The translations under genes were made by a program, and so were the position numbers. Below, one piece after another: positions 22,196 to 34,483 of a DNA stretch of 64,000 nt (the stretch's first letter is position 1; the number at the start of each line of letters is the position of its first letter). The stretch lies in contig CM041778.1 in assembly GCA_023374045.1 (NCBI GenBank), forward strand, positions 292,369,533 through 292,433,532, in the 5' to 3' direction. Under the pieces are notes generated by a model. The model saw nothing but the letters and a program-made list of their open reading frames with translations. It ran no database searches and was not told the origin of the DNA. Source of the DNA: Limonium bicolor (taxonomy: Eukaryota; Streptophyta; Magnoliopsida; Caryophyllales; Plumbaginaceae).

Positions 22196-22400
22196 TGTAG
22201 AAAAGAGATGGACATAAGTAATTTGATAGAGAAACTGAGACATTGGCAGAGTAAAAAGGGAAGATGGAAGATGATGAAATGAATGACTAGATTTCCAGGT
22301 TGTCAGTTACAGTACAGTAGCTAGATGCTTATATTGGAGGTTAATACTAACAACTTCTATTACAGCTGGCTAACTGACTAATCACATTATATTATTTACA
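22196..22400 (-). repeat. copia 5' LTR
   Basis: 205 bp, same TG..CA ends and body as 13962-14157, followed by TSD ATATT. Adjoins the primer site, hence the 5' LTR of the minus-strand element. Confidence 0.93.
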
Positions 22401-22733
22401 ATATTGACGTGCAGCAAAAGACCGGATCAAAAACAAGCATTTGATGCTTAACGTTTTGGTAAGTGCAGCACTCCTGCAATAGAGTACTTGCAGCACATGA
22501 GCCAATCCCGTCCAGATCTTAGCACTGTCCACTGTAGACGGTCCGGAATTGCACGCTTAGCATAGACGGTTCACACTCTTCTGTTGGCAACCCGTCCGCT
22601 GTGGATGGGTTTCACACACGGTCCGAGTAAAATAACGGATCATTTTCTTTTTAACGCTTATAACTAATTATTTCATTCTCTTTCTTTTTTTAAGAGATGA
22701 TAAAAGGACAAAGTAGCGTGTGATGGTGCGACC

Positions 22734-23680
22734 ATGGCACCCAAGAAGAAGAGGGTGACTACATCTACTTGGAACTATGGTTGTAAAAAGAGGTACGGTA
22801 CGGTCGTTTATACGGTGTATCGTCCGTTTATACGACGTATCCCCCGTTTTTGCAATGAAACTTATTGATACGGCCGTATGAAATCAGTCTTATCAAACAC
22901 ATAGTCTTGTAGTGGCGTATGGCCGTATAATCATCTGTATTTCCATATTTACTGTATTTTTAAAGAATACAGTACAAACTATTGAAGACAACGATTTTAC
23001 GGGAGCAAAAAGAAGACTAATATTTTCTATTAAATCCCTAAATGAAAATAACATTGACCTTATATAAGGTTTTACTTTTGAAAAAATGATGACATGAGCA
23101 CCACCATCGTTAACTATAAATTGAATATTTGTAAGGGCGTTACAATTACACCAATAACTTTCCTAACCTAATTTTATTCTTTTTTTTCTACTTAGTAATA
23201 ATGTGGTTTTTTCTTAAAATTTACTTATGGAACTTATCTTATATCATTCAACAAAACTTATACAAAACTGTTATGTAAGAATGTGATAAATTTATAATAT
23301 ATATATAAATATACAATTTGAAGATATTAATAACAAACACAAATAGTATGTACAAAATGAAACATATTTCATACTTGTAAATATTTATTATATGTTTTTT
23401 ATTATTTAAATATTAATAGTTCATCCGTACTGGTTCCCCGTTTTATCTGTATCGATACTTTCATATCATGTATTCCCATTAATTTGTATTAAACTTTCGT
23501 ACTGTTTTTTACAACCTTGCTTGGAAGTTGGAACAGTATGGTGATGAAGAGACGGTCCAAGAGTCTTGCGAACAGACCCGCTATGTCAGAGTCGTCCTAC
23601 TTATTGAGCTTGACGTTGGCTTCTCTAACATGCCCCGAAATTGGAATATGGACATGAGGAGGCTGATACGATGTTTGTAA
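22734..23680 (+). pseudogene. Small basic-N-terminus ORF split by a hAT insertion
   Basis: The ATG at 22734 opens a frame starting MAPKKKRV. It enters the hAT element after 14 codons and resumes at the right-hand target duplication in the same frame (KLEQYGDEETVQES...) to a TAA at 23678-23680. With one copy of the duplication and the hAT removed the frame is continuous for about 64 codons. The N-terminus looks like a basic nuclear-localisation cluster. I do not recognise the family; it may be the first exon of a longer lost gene. 22406-22733 holds nothing else I can support. Confidence 0.4.
22776..23519. mobile_element. Non-autonomous hAT-like element
   Basis: The 744-bp element begins TATGGTTGTAAAAAG and ends TTTTTTACAACCTTG, imperfect terminal inverted repeats (GGTTGTAAAAA shared). 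It is flanked by 8-bp duplications CTTGGAAC (22768-22775) and CTTGGAAG (23520-23527), 7 of 8 identical, as expected for hAT. Subterminal TACGGCCGTAT-type palindromic motifs are repeated near the left end. No transposase is encoded. Confidence 0.82.
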
Positions 23681-23946
23681 ATTGTGATCCTCCTCTACAG
23701 CTGGACATCAATATTTATGTTCTCCCAAAGGGAGTGTTCGTTTTCGGGGGAATAAAGTAAATTTGGTTCTAGTGTTATATTCAGGCGAATGATTGTGACA
23801 TCTTCAAAAAAAAAAAAGAGTCCAATAATTTAATGGAGGAATATATATTTTTATGAAGACTACGGACCAGGAGCTCCGAGTAGAGTATACGGCGTGATGC
23901 GACCTCCCGAACCCTGTAGTGGGAGGCAACTTTCAAAAATGTAATA

Positions 23947-24176
23947 CTCCCTCCATTCAATAATAACTGTCATTTTAGAAACTTACACACTTATTAAGAA
24001 AAGTAGGATAATGATGCATGTGCCCCTACTTTTTACTTTTTCATTTAGATAATAATTATTTTTATATTAAATAGTAGGGGTAAAAGTGGAAAGAGGTGTG
24101 TCAAAAAGCTAGAATGACAGATATTTTTGAACAAGAATCACATCCTAAAACGACAGATATTAATAAACGGAGGGAG
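23947..24176 (-). mobile_element. Stowaway-like MITE, copy 2
   Basis: 230 bp, ends CTCCCTCCATT and AACGGAGGGAG, flanked by TA (23945-23946, 24177-24178). Internally related to copies at 6166 and 43595 but in reverse orientation. Confidence 0.92.
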
Positions 24177-25895
24177 TATGTAAGTTTGTCGAAATGATAT
24201 TACACTTCGTAAAAGAATTGGATCCCTTCTGTCTGTAGAAAAATGGAGTAAAGGTAGGAAAATTAGAAAGCAAAGGAAGATAAGAGAGTAGTTTGTTATT
24301 TGTAAGTGAGAGATGGTAGTAGTCGTCTGAACAAATAATAACAAATTAAGAACTCAAGAGCCATTCAAGATAAATGGAAAGTATAGAAGTAGAGGCGGAA
24401 GAGTCATTCAACACATATAGAATTAGCGTAACTGTAACAATCATTATAGACTACGTCCAAGCAAAACATCTAGATACCTGAAATAATACCTCCAAATCAA
24501 TGTTGACGGATAAACTCTTTTGTCACATTATCAAATGAGTTTATAAGATTAATTATTTTTTTCTCTCTATATGTCACATATTTTTTCTAATTTCAGCTGA
24601 CAACTTATATGTTTCAGCTAAAATGGACCATAAACTGATTTATAGTCATGGTAGACGATGCCTACCCCGCGGTGAAAAAATACAGATGATCAGCCCACCT
24701 CATTGAGCAACCAACTGGATGATAATCCAACCGAGTACCTTATATGGCTCGGTGCGACAAATACTATTGTACAACCGGTTGTACGTTGAGTATCATTCAA
24801 CCGTTCACTTTAGATTCAAACGTTGTTCAATTACACATGTTAGTATAAAGATTGTTCAACTTTATAGAATGTTTGTTCAAATTAATTGTATAGATTGTTC
24901 GAGGATGTACATAAATAAGTACATCCGGTTGTATGATGAGGTTATTTTTTTCAAAAGAGAGAAGGGGGGAATGAATGTTTTTGTCCATTAATTAATTACA
25001 ATATTCAACTTCATTTGCAGCTCTAAGAGATCTTCAAGAACCACAATCACGTTCACATGCTTCCAGTCCGTCATTGCTTCAAACTAACCCAACACATACT
25101 TTGAAGCAAGGAAAACAGTACAAAATAAAATTGAGAAAACGAAAACAACAAAACACTATGTAGCACCACTCTACATTCTAACAGTAAATTTATTACAACA
25201 ATTTCCAGAACACCAAAAAAAATTCGTCTGGTAAGTGTAACATAATGTTCAGATCATAACAAGGCAACAGCGATAGCCCCCCGTAAAATAAAGAATCAAA
25301 GGAAACAAAAAAGGAAAAGAGCTAGTAGCCTTAGTTTTAAGAAATTAATAAATCAATGCACTACAAGTCTGACACTGTCCCTTCCCAAAATGATGTAAAA
25401 TAAAGGGAAAATATATATATCGTAAAAAACACATCCTGCTTCTTCAGACCTAATGGAAAATACAACCAAACAGTATTGCATTGTTAAGGTTTTGGTTGTG
25501 AAGGAGAGAGCTTAAACACAATTTGGAGCACCCAGACTATTCATCTCTACACAATCAAGAGCAGGATATGCATCTGTATCTCAAACAGCCCAGGGATTAG
25601 AGAGAGCAATGAAATTAATGGCTTCACACGGAGGAGTAAGAAAGCGCCACAAAGAAGGTGAGAAGGGGAAATATCAAAGCTGCTGCCACCTAGACTGAAT
25701 GCTAGTCACCGCGCGCTTTCCATAATTTTCTCAGATTAACAGCCCCACAGTGACATGGTAATGATCTTGAGTGGTGGACGCGTCTGATTGTAGATTAGCA
25801 ACGCAAAGCGAGCGGAGATCTCTTCCATAATCAACCCCAAAAATTTAAGAAGCTCAAACCGACGGAGAAAAAACATTTTTTTCTTGAAAGATCAT
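24177..25895. other. Intergenic region and 3' flank of the PP2A B55 gene
   Basis: No other gene seen. A 16-bp perfect palindrome GTACAACCGGTTGTAC lies at 24769-24784, with a related ACATCCGGTTGTATG at about 24924. The part next to 25896 should contain the 3' UTR of the minus-strand gene; several AATAAA-like signals are possible but none can be singled out. Confidence 0.4.
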
Positions 25896-28800
25896 CTATG
25901 CATAATACATGTACAGGCTGTTTGCAGCAGCACAAGCAATCAAGTTTTCCGTTGGATGCCATGCTAAGTGGAGTAGCTTTGTCGTGAAGTCAAAAGAATT
26001 CCCATTTCCATCAGCTCCAGGGCTCTCAGATCCTGTTAAATACAGACAGCGGAATCTTCAAATGCTGTTTAATTCAAAAAACACAAAACACTCGAGGTAG
26101 CAGATATTTGGCATGAGCATAGGTAGGAAGAAATTGAAATAAATTTTAAATGACCTCGTCTGACACCACGAGTAATGCTGCCTAGAGGTCGGGAAGGCCT
26201 TGAAGTTGAAGGGGTCTGCACTTGTCTCCTGTAGGTTCCAGAAAGTAAAACCACGTGATGCCAACAACGTTCAACTAAGACACACTATTATGGTCTTGGT
26301 TTCAATACTTCGAGACCATCCTTACCTCATGGGATTCTTGTTGGCCTCCAAAGTCATGGCTTCTGTACTTCCAGGAGCACAGCCGAATACACGAAACAGA
26401 TTGCTGAAAGAAAAAAACAACCACCACTTCAGCGTTTGAAACTCAAGCACTCATTTGGAGAAAAGGAGCAGCATAAGCTTGATCATACTAACCTGTAGGA
26501 TCCTGTTGTAACTCGTTGACCGTTGCCACTAAAACTACACTCAAATTTGTCAAATATGGAGTCATTTTCATACAAATCACAGAGCTGAAAATCAGAAACA
26601 CTAATTAGGCAGGGGGATCATTTGGCAGCACAAATTAACAATTATAGTTAGCAAGTAGTTTACCCTGGGCTTAAGTGTTCGTGAACCTGATAAGTCGCAA
26701 CTGGACCAGAATCCATATTAATATCCCATAACTGAAACCAAATATAGCAGATTCCCAGTAAGACCACCGACTAAGCAATTAAGGGGAAGTCGAGAATACT
26801 CTGCCTCCAAAACATCTACCTATGTAAGATTTGCAATTGACATGTATCCTAACAAAAGCCACAACCTTTTCAAGCCTTCACGTGAGGAACGAAAAGCAAA
26901 TAATACATTTTTGAAACAAACAATGAGGGATGTGACAACGGGGTATTTGAAGTTGCTACTTAGACAAATATTCTATTTAAGCTTGCTGTCCAAGATCAAT
27001 AAAAACAATAATCGTTCACATAACTTCACACCATCAAGAACAATAATCGTTCATATACTACCATGCAATTATAAAAAAAATGCAGTGAGTTACCATTTGA
27101 ACACTCTTATGACTGACAAAAACATTTGTCAATCTAGGAGCTACATCATGAGTTTGCTGAATTTATTTTTTTCAAAAATAACAGCTAACAAGGTTTGTCA
27201 TGAACTACTAAAAAGAGGAACATCATCCTGTTTGTTCATGCATAAAAACATCCGGTAGTTTTTGCAAAGAAGTGCCCTTGATATTCGAGTAACACATTAG
27301 AATCAGGTGATGTGAGTTAGACCAAAATATTTTAATCTTACAAAAGCACTCAGGAGAGTCCAAACCTTTAGTGTCATATAGTCACGGCTAAGTATGTGTC
27401 TCCCATCCTTAGAAAACTTTATATCGGATATAGAGGCAATGATCTCTGTAAAGAATGATCTTGAACCAGGAGGCTCATGCTCCTCAAACCTGAAAACATG
27501 ATGTACAGCATAATGCTTGCGGTTCTAGAAGCTACTGGTGATACTATTCAACAGATCTATTAAGACCATTGCAGTACATTTACGTGGACAAGCCAGCTTT
27601 GAACACCATCAATGTCATAAAAGGATATCTAGGATAAATAAACAAATAAAGCCAACAGCTTGCATAAGTTGTCCTTGAGAAAAAATAGAGAATGTAGACC
27701 CATAAATGTGTCCATGAGATGGTATCAACCCACTTACAATTTGGCGTGACTATCACATAATGCTGATTGGCGTAAATCAATAAGTCGGATGGAGCCTTTG
27801 GAGCTACTATAGGCTAATGTATTACAATGAGTGGGATGAAATTCAGCCGATGTAATCACCTCTGCCAAAGCCAAAAAAACAAAAACACCTTAGTAGATAC
27901 GGCAACAGGGAGGGGGGGATGGAAAAGGCTAAGCATCTGACAAACTAACTTTGATCCCATTTTACCTATTTCCGGAGATAATAAAGAGGTAACATAAAGC
28001 ATGATAAAATAAAAGAAATATGTGGATATTAACAAGACAAGAACGAATCCTACAAGGTACCATCATCTTCAGATATTAACCCACCCAGTCCATTAACTTT
28101 GATCTAACTATTTTACTTCCATTCCCTAACCACTCTCCAGTTGCAATAGCACTCCACTCTACATTACACTTGAGCAGTGTACACATAATGGCCAGATGAT
28201 GGTGATCATTAGCATCCACCATAACCCACCTCTTTGTAAATGACAAGCATGTCTGCATACCAACTCTAAGACACTGTTTTTCGAGATATTCAAGGATTCA
28301 ACTTCTAACCCAACATTACACAGTGTGTTAAAAGCTACAGCTTAAGTTGAACTTAACAAAACACAAGATCGCAATCACTTTTAAACAGTAACCTGTACAT
28401 GAAATAAGATGCGAAAAAAGATCCTTCATTAAGGGCAACATGACCAGGCACATGGTTAAAGGTATAGGCCAAATGATAATAAAGATAGCCAACAAGTACG
28501 AAAAGGCAAAAGGGAGCTATTCTCAATCCAGCTATTAATGAATGATGCTTTCATATCATAAAAAGTAAACAAGTAGTAAGTGATAGAAGAAAGTGACATG
28601 AACAGTACCAGTTAAATCCTCCATATTTTGGGGCTTCACATCAACGATATTGAAACTCTGATTACTGATCTCCAAATTCCAAAGATTGACTCGAAGATCA
28701 TCAGCCGATATGAAAGTTTCTCCATCACTAGCAGATCAAACAGAATGACTATCACATCAATCCCAATAAGATTAATAAAAAAACATACACACAAATGGAC

Positions 28801-31800
28801 TCCAGTTGGGATAATAAATAATCTACTTCATCAGTTTGAACTAAGGCGACTTTGGATTAAGTAAAATCCACTAAACAGTCCCAACCTTTCATATCTAAAC
28901 GCATAGCTGGTGAAGAAGACAAGCGAAGCCAACAAACAGATGTACTTCATCCTCATTCAAAAGGATAGTTTGAAACTACGTGCGTACCGGAACCGCTACC
29001 ACAAATTTACTCGGTTGTTATACTTGGAACTAAAACCAGCCTGATCATGATTAACCATCAGCATGCTCTATAATGTCTACTACAAATACATCATCCAAAT
29101 GGATAGAATTAAGAGGTTGGAAGACAACCCCATGTGGGTACTTCAGCTACCAGCTCATCAAACTAGCTTATAATCTCTAAACTAGCTACCAGGTGGTTAA
29201 ATTTGTTATTTTCTCTCAACTAATTATAAGTACTATCTCTCTCCTCCTATTAATCCTTCAGCCTCAGCTATCAGCTCATTATCCAAACGACCTAACGTGC
29301 TTCAGGAGGTAAAATAACTAGATGATGACCAAAGCAGTACAAGTAGAAGATATATCTTGGTGGGAGATTCCAGGTGATACTGTCTACCAAAAGGCATTGA
29401 CTGCATCACAAGGAGCAGATAATCTTGTTTGGTTACAGGAATATTAAATCCTTTGAAAAAAAGCCTGTGCAATGCCATCGTACTGATGCAGTAAATTGGA
29501 AGATATACAGGAGAGATCAACAGAACACACATAATGTACGGCCACTAGTATAGTAACCATTTAAAAAATTGATTAGGGTAGTTTTAATGTGTAAAGGTAA
29601 ATATCTTTTTGCCTAGACCATTTAATTTCTATATCTAAAGTATTCCTCTAAGATTCAACATTATTTTTTCCCCAAAGCAATCACATATATAATCTTTATC
29701 CTCCCATCAAAAGGTTGATGAGTTAGCCACAATCAGAAAGTGAAAAACAAAAAACAACATAAACCAAACATAGAAAGTATACAAAACTATCCCTTTCTCC
29801 AAGAAAATGAAAATAACTGTACACATATAACATAGGTAGAATCAAATGTATGTTGATCTTCCACCTTCCCCGGGAGTATGTTTTCTTCTAAGGATGGACA
29901 AACTGAAAAGTCGCAACTAGGATGGCAAAGATACCGTCAAGCTACTATTATTTGCAGAGAGCGTACATGAAGCCTACCTGTTATTTGAAATAGAATTTAT
30001 GTGATAATCATGAGCATGAGCATAGACTCTTCTGCACCTAGCAATGAGGCTAGTTTCTTGGCTAGTAACCTGCAACCATTAAAAAAAAGAATAAACAAAC
30101 ACTGGCATAGAAATTGAGAAAGGAACACATGAAAGAAGAGCCAACAAGTGCACCAAGCAAATCATCAAAGTAAGCCACCTATAAATCACCAAATTGAATA
30201 AGGTACAACTACCACAGGTAAACGGAGGGATGCAATTCCTTCTGGAGGAAACAAGCTGTTATTGTTCATAGAGCTACATAATTTGTCTGACAATCCTCCA
30301 TTTGCAAGACATGGCGTGCGACTACTTGAAGCACCTGAGCTGCCAATACACCCATTTCCAGTACTTCTTGATGGGTCTACGTTCATTTCAGTAATCTTTT
30401 TCAGCTTCTTTTCTTGAACCTGTTCAGTAATTATGATAAAAAAAAGGAATCTTAACGAATCTTAACTTCATTTGAAAAAGGGTAAAAGTTATTGGAACGA
30501 GACATAAAAGCACCATAACACAGTACAGATTCTAAATTAAAATAAATACTATATTAAATAGACGTCATTTACTGTCATCTAGGAAGATGATGCACACAGT
30601 AACAAAGATTACCTCATGTGGCCATACTCACAAAACCAAGAAGCAAAACTGACGCAGCAAACTAAAGAAATATCTCGGAAAGCAAGAACCCTTCTAGACA
30701 AAGGAGAGAAATGGAAAAGAACTTGCAGATGACAATGAATACCGCAGACCCCCTCTCGTGATGCTGATGGTTAACAGAACCAGGAAGCAAAGCTCATAAA
30801 GCAATACAGAATGTCTCAGAAAGAGAGAATTGGCGTACACAAGGGATGACAACAAAGATGTGGAAGCAGCTGGTGGTTTTCTATCCCCCTCCGCTCCTTC
30901 TCATGAACCAACAAGGGAAGCTCAAACCAACAAGGCTAGCTCATCAAGCAACCCACCAAATGTCTCCGAAAGCAAGAGAACCCAAGTGGCCAAGGGATAG
31001 AAGAAAAGAGCACTGCAGACCTTGACTGTATCTAGATAATAAGACCCTATACCAATCGCAAAGATAATAACACACACATCGAAGCAGGCGGTCACTTTCC
31101 ATCCGTTCCCCCTCCCCCCCCCCCCCCCCCCCCAATAAATTAAAAAAATCAATGTCAAGATGGTATGAAGTGCATACACTAACCAGACACTAGCTGAAGA
31201 GAAAGGAAAACATAAATGTAGAAACAATAAAACATTGAGTTGACTAAGATCAAGCTACAAGAATGTGAACAGGCGCCACCATTTATAACATCACAACAGT
31301 TGCATGTCACTGAAAAATAATCACTGCTAACCAGAAACTCATAACGGAAACAAAATTTAGCAAAAACATTGCCTACCTTCCAAAATTTTATTGTCTTATC
31401 GTTAGTAGAAAGAAGAAACAATGCACTGTTAGCAGTTTGGCACCATTTGATCTTGTTGATTTTCTCCTCAATTTCCAAACTCTTAAGGTAGTCAAACTGC
31501 TCAAAAAAGAACAGAAAAAAAAATCAGCACCATCAAACAGACAATATAGCACATAGCATTATGCACTAATTTCAGGCACAACTTTTTACCTCAGGTTCAT
31601 GACTCTGAAATTCAGTTTTATAACGGAACTCAGGATGTCTACTGACTGAATAGTCCATCCTTTCAAGATCCCTTCTACCAGCTCCATTCTGCAAGATATA
31701 AAGTGAATGTGACAAGGCATTAACTACTTACTTTGCATGATATGTAGAAGGAAAACAATAGAGAAAATTAAATTAACCTTAGTGTCTGCCCGTTCAAACA

Positions 31801-33845
31801 GAACAACCCTACCCCCTCTGTCACCAGTCGCTAGATGATCGCCACTTTTATCAAATTCAATCGCCGAAATAATATCCACTGCAATAAAGTTAAAAACTGC
31901 ATATATTAGAAGATAACAAAGAGGTTTAGACTTCCCACCCTCATGGGAAACAGTATGTCTGCAAAAATGCAACTCAAACACTTATTCACCTTGATGACAT
32001 CTTAATTATAAAACTATAAGCAGTCAAGCTGCTCAAATTATCCATGAAACACGATGAGTGATGTTCACCATAAAGATATGGCAAGCAACATACCAAGTGG
32101 AGACCAAAAGACATTCTATAACTTCAAAACAGACAGTAGGAGAGATTGTATGTATGCCCTTAACGTCACTGAATTGCACCAATGAGTTTGTATATCATGA
32201 ACTACCAATAGGTAAGAACTTGATCAATGTTAAGATGGACTGTAGGCCCTGTTCTCATGAGAGGAGAAGAACATTTAATCTCCCCTGGGCCCACAAATTA
32301 AACGCTGAAGATCATCTCCAATACTGATCAAACGCTAGTGCCGGTGACGTTCCATAATAATCTCCCCCGGATGTTGAGTTTAGAACGGAGCTTAGTGAAC
32401 AAAAACTATAACAAGAGCTAAATACATAAAAAAAAAAAAAATCATTTTCAGGTAAAAACACGTTGAGACAGTATATCAATTACTCACTCCCGTTCTAAAC
32501 AGATTCTTTTCTAGCTCTAGGCACAAGAATTAAGGAGAAAAAAACTAGACCATTTTACGGATACTTTTTGCATCGGAAATTGGAATGAAGTGAAAAGTAG
32601 AGTTATGAGTGAAAGATGAGAGGTAGAACTAGAAAGTAACTGACAAAAAAGCCAAAACATCTAATATTTTGAAAATAATGTGAAGAGCCAAAAAAATCAT
32701 ATAGTAAGAACATGAGGGAGTATAAGATGAACTCAAAAGGAAAGTTGGCACCATAAGAAGACCAATACAACTCGATATTAAGATAGAAATGAGGCGACTA
32801 CCAAACAAGAGGATATGCTTGTTGCAAAGAAAGAAACCAGAAAGAAACTACAACCAAAACCATACTACTGCAATTTTAGTCTTTGAGTTGAGATACTACA
32901 GTGATGATTCATTAGTGTGATACCCATTGCAATCAGTAACCTTCAACATCATTCAATAACACCTCACCCATGTGAGCACTATCACACCAATGTATCAAGA
33001 AACCTTTAGGGTGGCTTTTACCCTCATTTATGGGGAAATTATACAACAGCTTAGGCTTGAAGTTCTTAAAGCCATGCCCGATCTTCTTCTCAATAGAGAT
33101 GTTTCACCAAGCTGAGGAGGCCTTTCATTGCAATTTGAAAACCAAGATGATCTCAAGAGGGCAGTGCGATGGTTCAACCTATAAGCTCTCCACATACAGA
33201 GTCCCTCAGGTTTCACTAAGATACTAATCAACCGTAATGGCAAAAAAGAGGGCAGTGCGATGGTTCAACCTTACTATCACCTCAGTATATTTCTTGGGCA
33301 TACAACATTAGCTGACTTGTTGACCCCAATAAGTCCACAGAGACAGACAGATAGACTATCAACGCCAGAACCTTAATTTCTCCAACAGATGAATCGATCA
33401 AGCAATATATATTTCAGACACACCAGAGTTCCCGAATCCTCCAGCATAAGAATCTTCAGAGTTTGGGAAATCACAGCAGCGGCATGCATCAAGAGCTAAT
33501 CAGTCCAACTGAACAATCCATCAGCTCTTCCACGGTAACTAAAGCCCGGGTATGTCTAAAACATTTCAATAGCTAAGAAACGGGCAATTAGTAGATTTGT
33601 GAGATTACGAAGCACGAAAAAAACCCTAAGCTTGAATAGGATGGTAGAGAGTCACTAATAGGAGAAAAACAAGGTATGGATGGATCTATGCGTGTAGTCT
33701 GATTACCTTCCTGAACTTCTTCCCCGACCGCGCGTTCTCCAAATACCTGAGAGAATTTCCACTCCAACGGCGGTGGTGGTGCGCTCCCAGCTCCCGCCAC
33801 TTCTCTCCCGTTACCTCCTCCACCGCTATTGCCACCGTTCATCAT
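25896..33845 (-). CDS. PP2A 55-kDa regulatory subunit B (B55, ATB-type WD40 protein)
   Basis: B-type subunit of protein phosphatase 2A: a WD40 propeller that binds the A scaffold/C catalytic dimer and selects substrates. Coding exons: 33707-33845, 31778-31878, 31590-31688, 31377-31496, 30213-30419, 29978-30069, 28609-28727, 27738-27861, 27366-27489, 26664-26731, 26493-26584, 26326-26403, 26155-26228, 25896-26032; all borders are GT-AG. Landmarks in order: [113 protein letters not shown], [16 protein letters not shown] [55 protein letters not shown] and a C-terminal SLYMYYA. Length is about 524 residues against about 510 in Arabidopsis ATB proteins. The ATG is the first of two tandem ATGs after a pyrimidine-rich leader. 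One anomaly: exon 10 is one base short; the frame fits on both sides if a base is missing at 26675/26676 (EHLKP region). Introns hold a Stowaway-like MITE, a mini-retroposon and a C20 run. Confidence 0.95.
31114..31133. repeat. C20 homopolymer in PP2A intron 4
   Basis: An uninterrupted run of 20 C on the plus strand (G on the gene strand) within the intron between coding exons 4 and 5. Its exact length is likely to be unreliable in any assembly. Confidence 0.9.
32483..32720. mobile_element. Diverged Stowaway-like MITE in PP2A intron 1
   Basis: About 238 bp starting CTCACTCCCGTTCT and ending ACATGAGGGAG with TA on both sides (32481-32482, 32721-32722). Terminal repeats are imperfect and the interior is not obviously shared with the three other Stowaway copies, so it is another family or an old copy. 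Confidence 0.5.
33155..33271. mobile_element. Mini-retroposon footprint in PP2A intron 1
   Basis: A 26-bp direct repeat (AAGAGGGCAGTGCGATGG..) at 33155-33180 and 33246-33271 brackets 65 bp that end in an A run. A long target duplication plus 3' A-tail is the pattern of target-primed reverse transcription by a LINE machinery. The insert is too short to assign. Confidence 0.5.
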
Positions 33846-34375
33846 ATCCCCCTCTCTTGCTCTGACTCCTCTCCGCAACTCAGCCCTACGTCTCTATCTG
33901 AGAGAGAATAAACTATATCCAGGACCAAATTGAGCAGAATCGGGAGTCACTTCATCTGCTATAAGATCGATTGGGAAAAGAACAATTTCTGAGAAAGATC
34001 ACAGCTGAATGCGCCCGAAAATTCCTGTGAAAATGTCAGCTTCTGATTCCATCATCAGAACATCAGATTCCGATTCGCGATTCGTTTTCCTCAATCCCCT
34101 TTTTCGTCGTCGTCGTCGTTTAGCTGTTGTTCTCTCGTCCCCTCTCTAAAATTCTCGTCTATCGCTCCCGGTATCCCCCTTCTATCTCTCTCTGTGTTTG
34201 TTTTTTCTCCCCGTCCCTTCTCTCCACTATTTCTCTCTCCAGATTGTTTCTCACAGTCGACGGAGGATAGAAATGGAAAATTTTGGATAAAGATGCGAAC
34301 TTTGGTGGAAGTAAACCGCTTGGTCGCTGGTCATCTCTTATTTTGCACTGACATCTACTATAAACATGAAATCAA
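33846..34375 (-). promoter_or_regulatory. PP2A B55 5' leader and promoter region
   Basis: Upstream of the ATG on the minus strand lies sequence with a GAC/CGA trinucleotide run (TCG repeats on the plus strand at 34104-34119) and long CT-rich tracts (34160-34250 plus strand). No clear TATA box, as is common for housekeeping plant genes. The transcription start cannot be fixed. Confidence 0.4.
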
Positions 34376-34466
34376 CATCAGCCTTGTTAAGTATGTAATC
34401 CGAATCTGATTTTGGTTAATATGAAGTTTCAATTTACATCAAAAAAAAAACATCAGCCTTGTTAAG
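34376..34466. mobile_element. Mini-retroposon with 16-bp TSD and poly(A)
   Basis: CATCAGCCTTGTTAAG occurs at 34376-34391 and again at 34451-34466. Between them 59 bp end in A10. A 16-bp duplication with an A-tail identifies a LINE-mobilised (SINE-like or truncated) insertion. It lies just upstream of the B55 gene and immediately outside the 34484 MULE element. Confidence 0.7.
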
Positions 34467-34483
34467 ATTGGTTTTTTATTTTT

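Larger units (their letters stand above)
13962..22400 (-). mobile_element. Ty1/copia LTR retrotransposon, complete structure, coding decayed
   Basis: Two LTRs (196 and 205 bp, TG..CA ends) flank an internal region read on the minus strand. A perfect TSD ATATT lies at 13957-13961 and 22401-22405. A tRNA-Met-type primer site and a purine tract adjoin the LTRs. Domain order is gag, protease, integrase, RT, RNase H, which defines copia. The RT is interrupted by an Athila-like insertion (14997-18701). Several stops and frame changes break the polyprotein. The LTRs differ at roughly nine positions plus a ~9-nt length difference, so the insertion is not recent. Confidence 0.95.

Noticed and set aside
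22734..22757. Vector contamination suspected from a PKKKRV start resembling a viral nuclear signal
   Set aside because: The sequence lacks the exact signal, continues into plant-like sequence and is split by a plant hAT element.
24719..24991. 90-codon plus-strand ORF
   Set aside because: No domain, AT-rich codon make-up, no promoter or conserved context.
26842..27258. 138-codon plus-strand ORF
   Set aside because: Lies in a B55 intron on the opposite strand with no recognisable domain.
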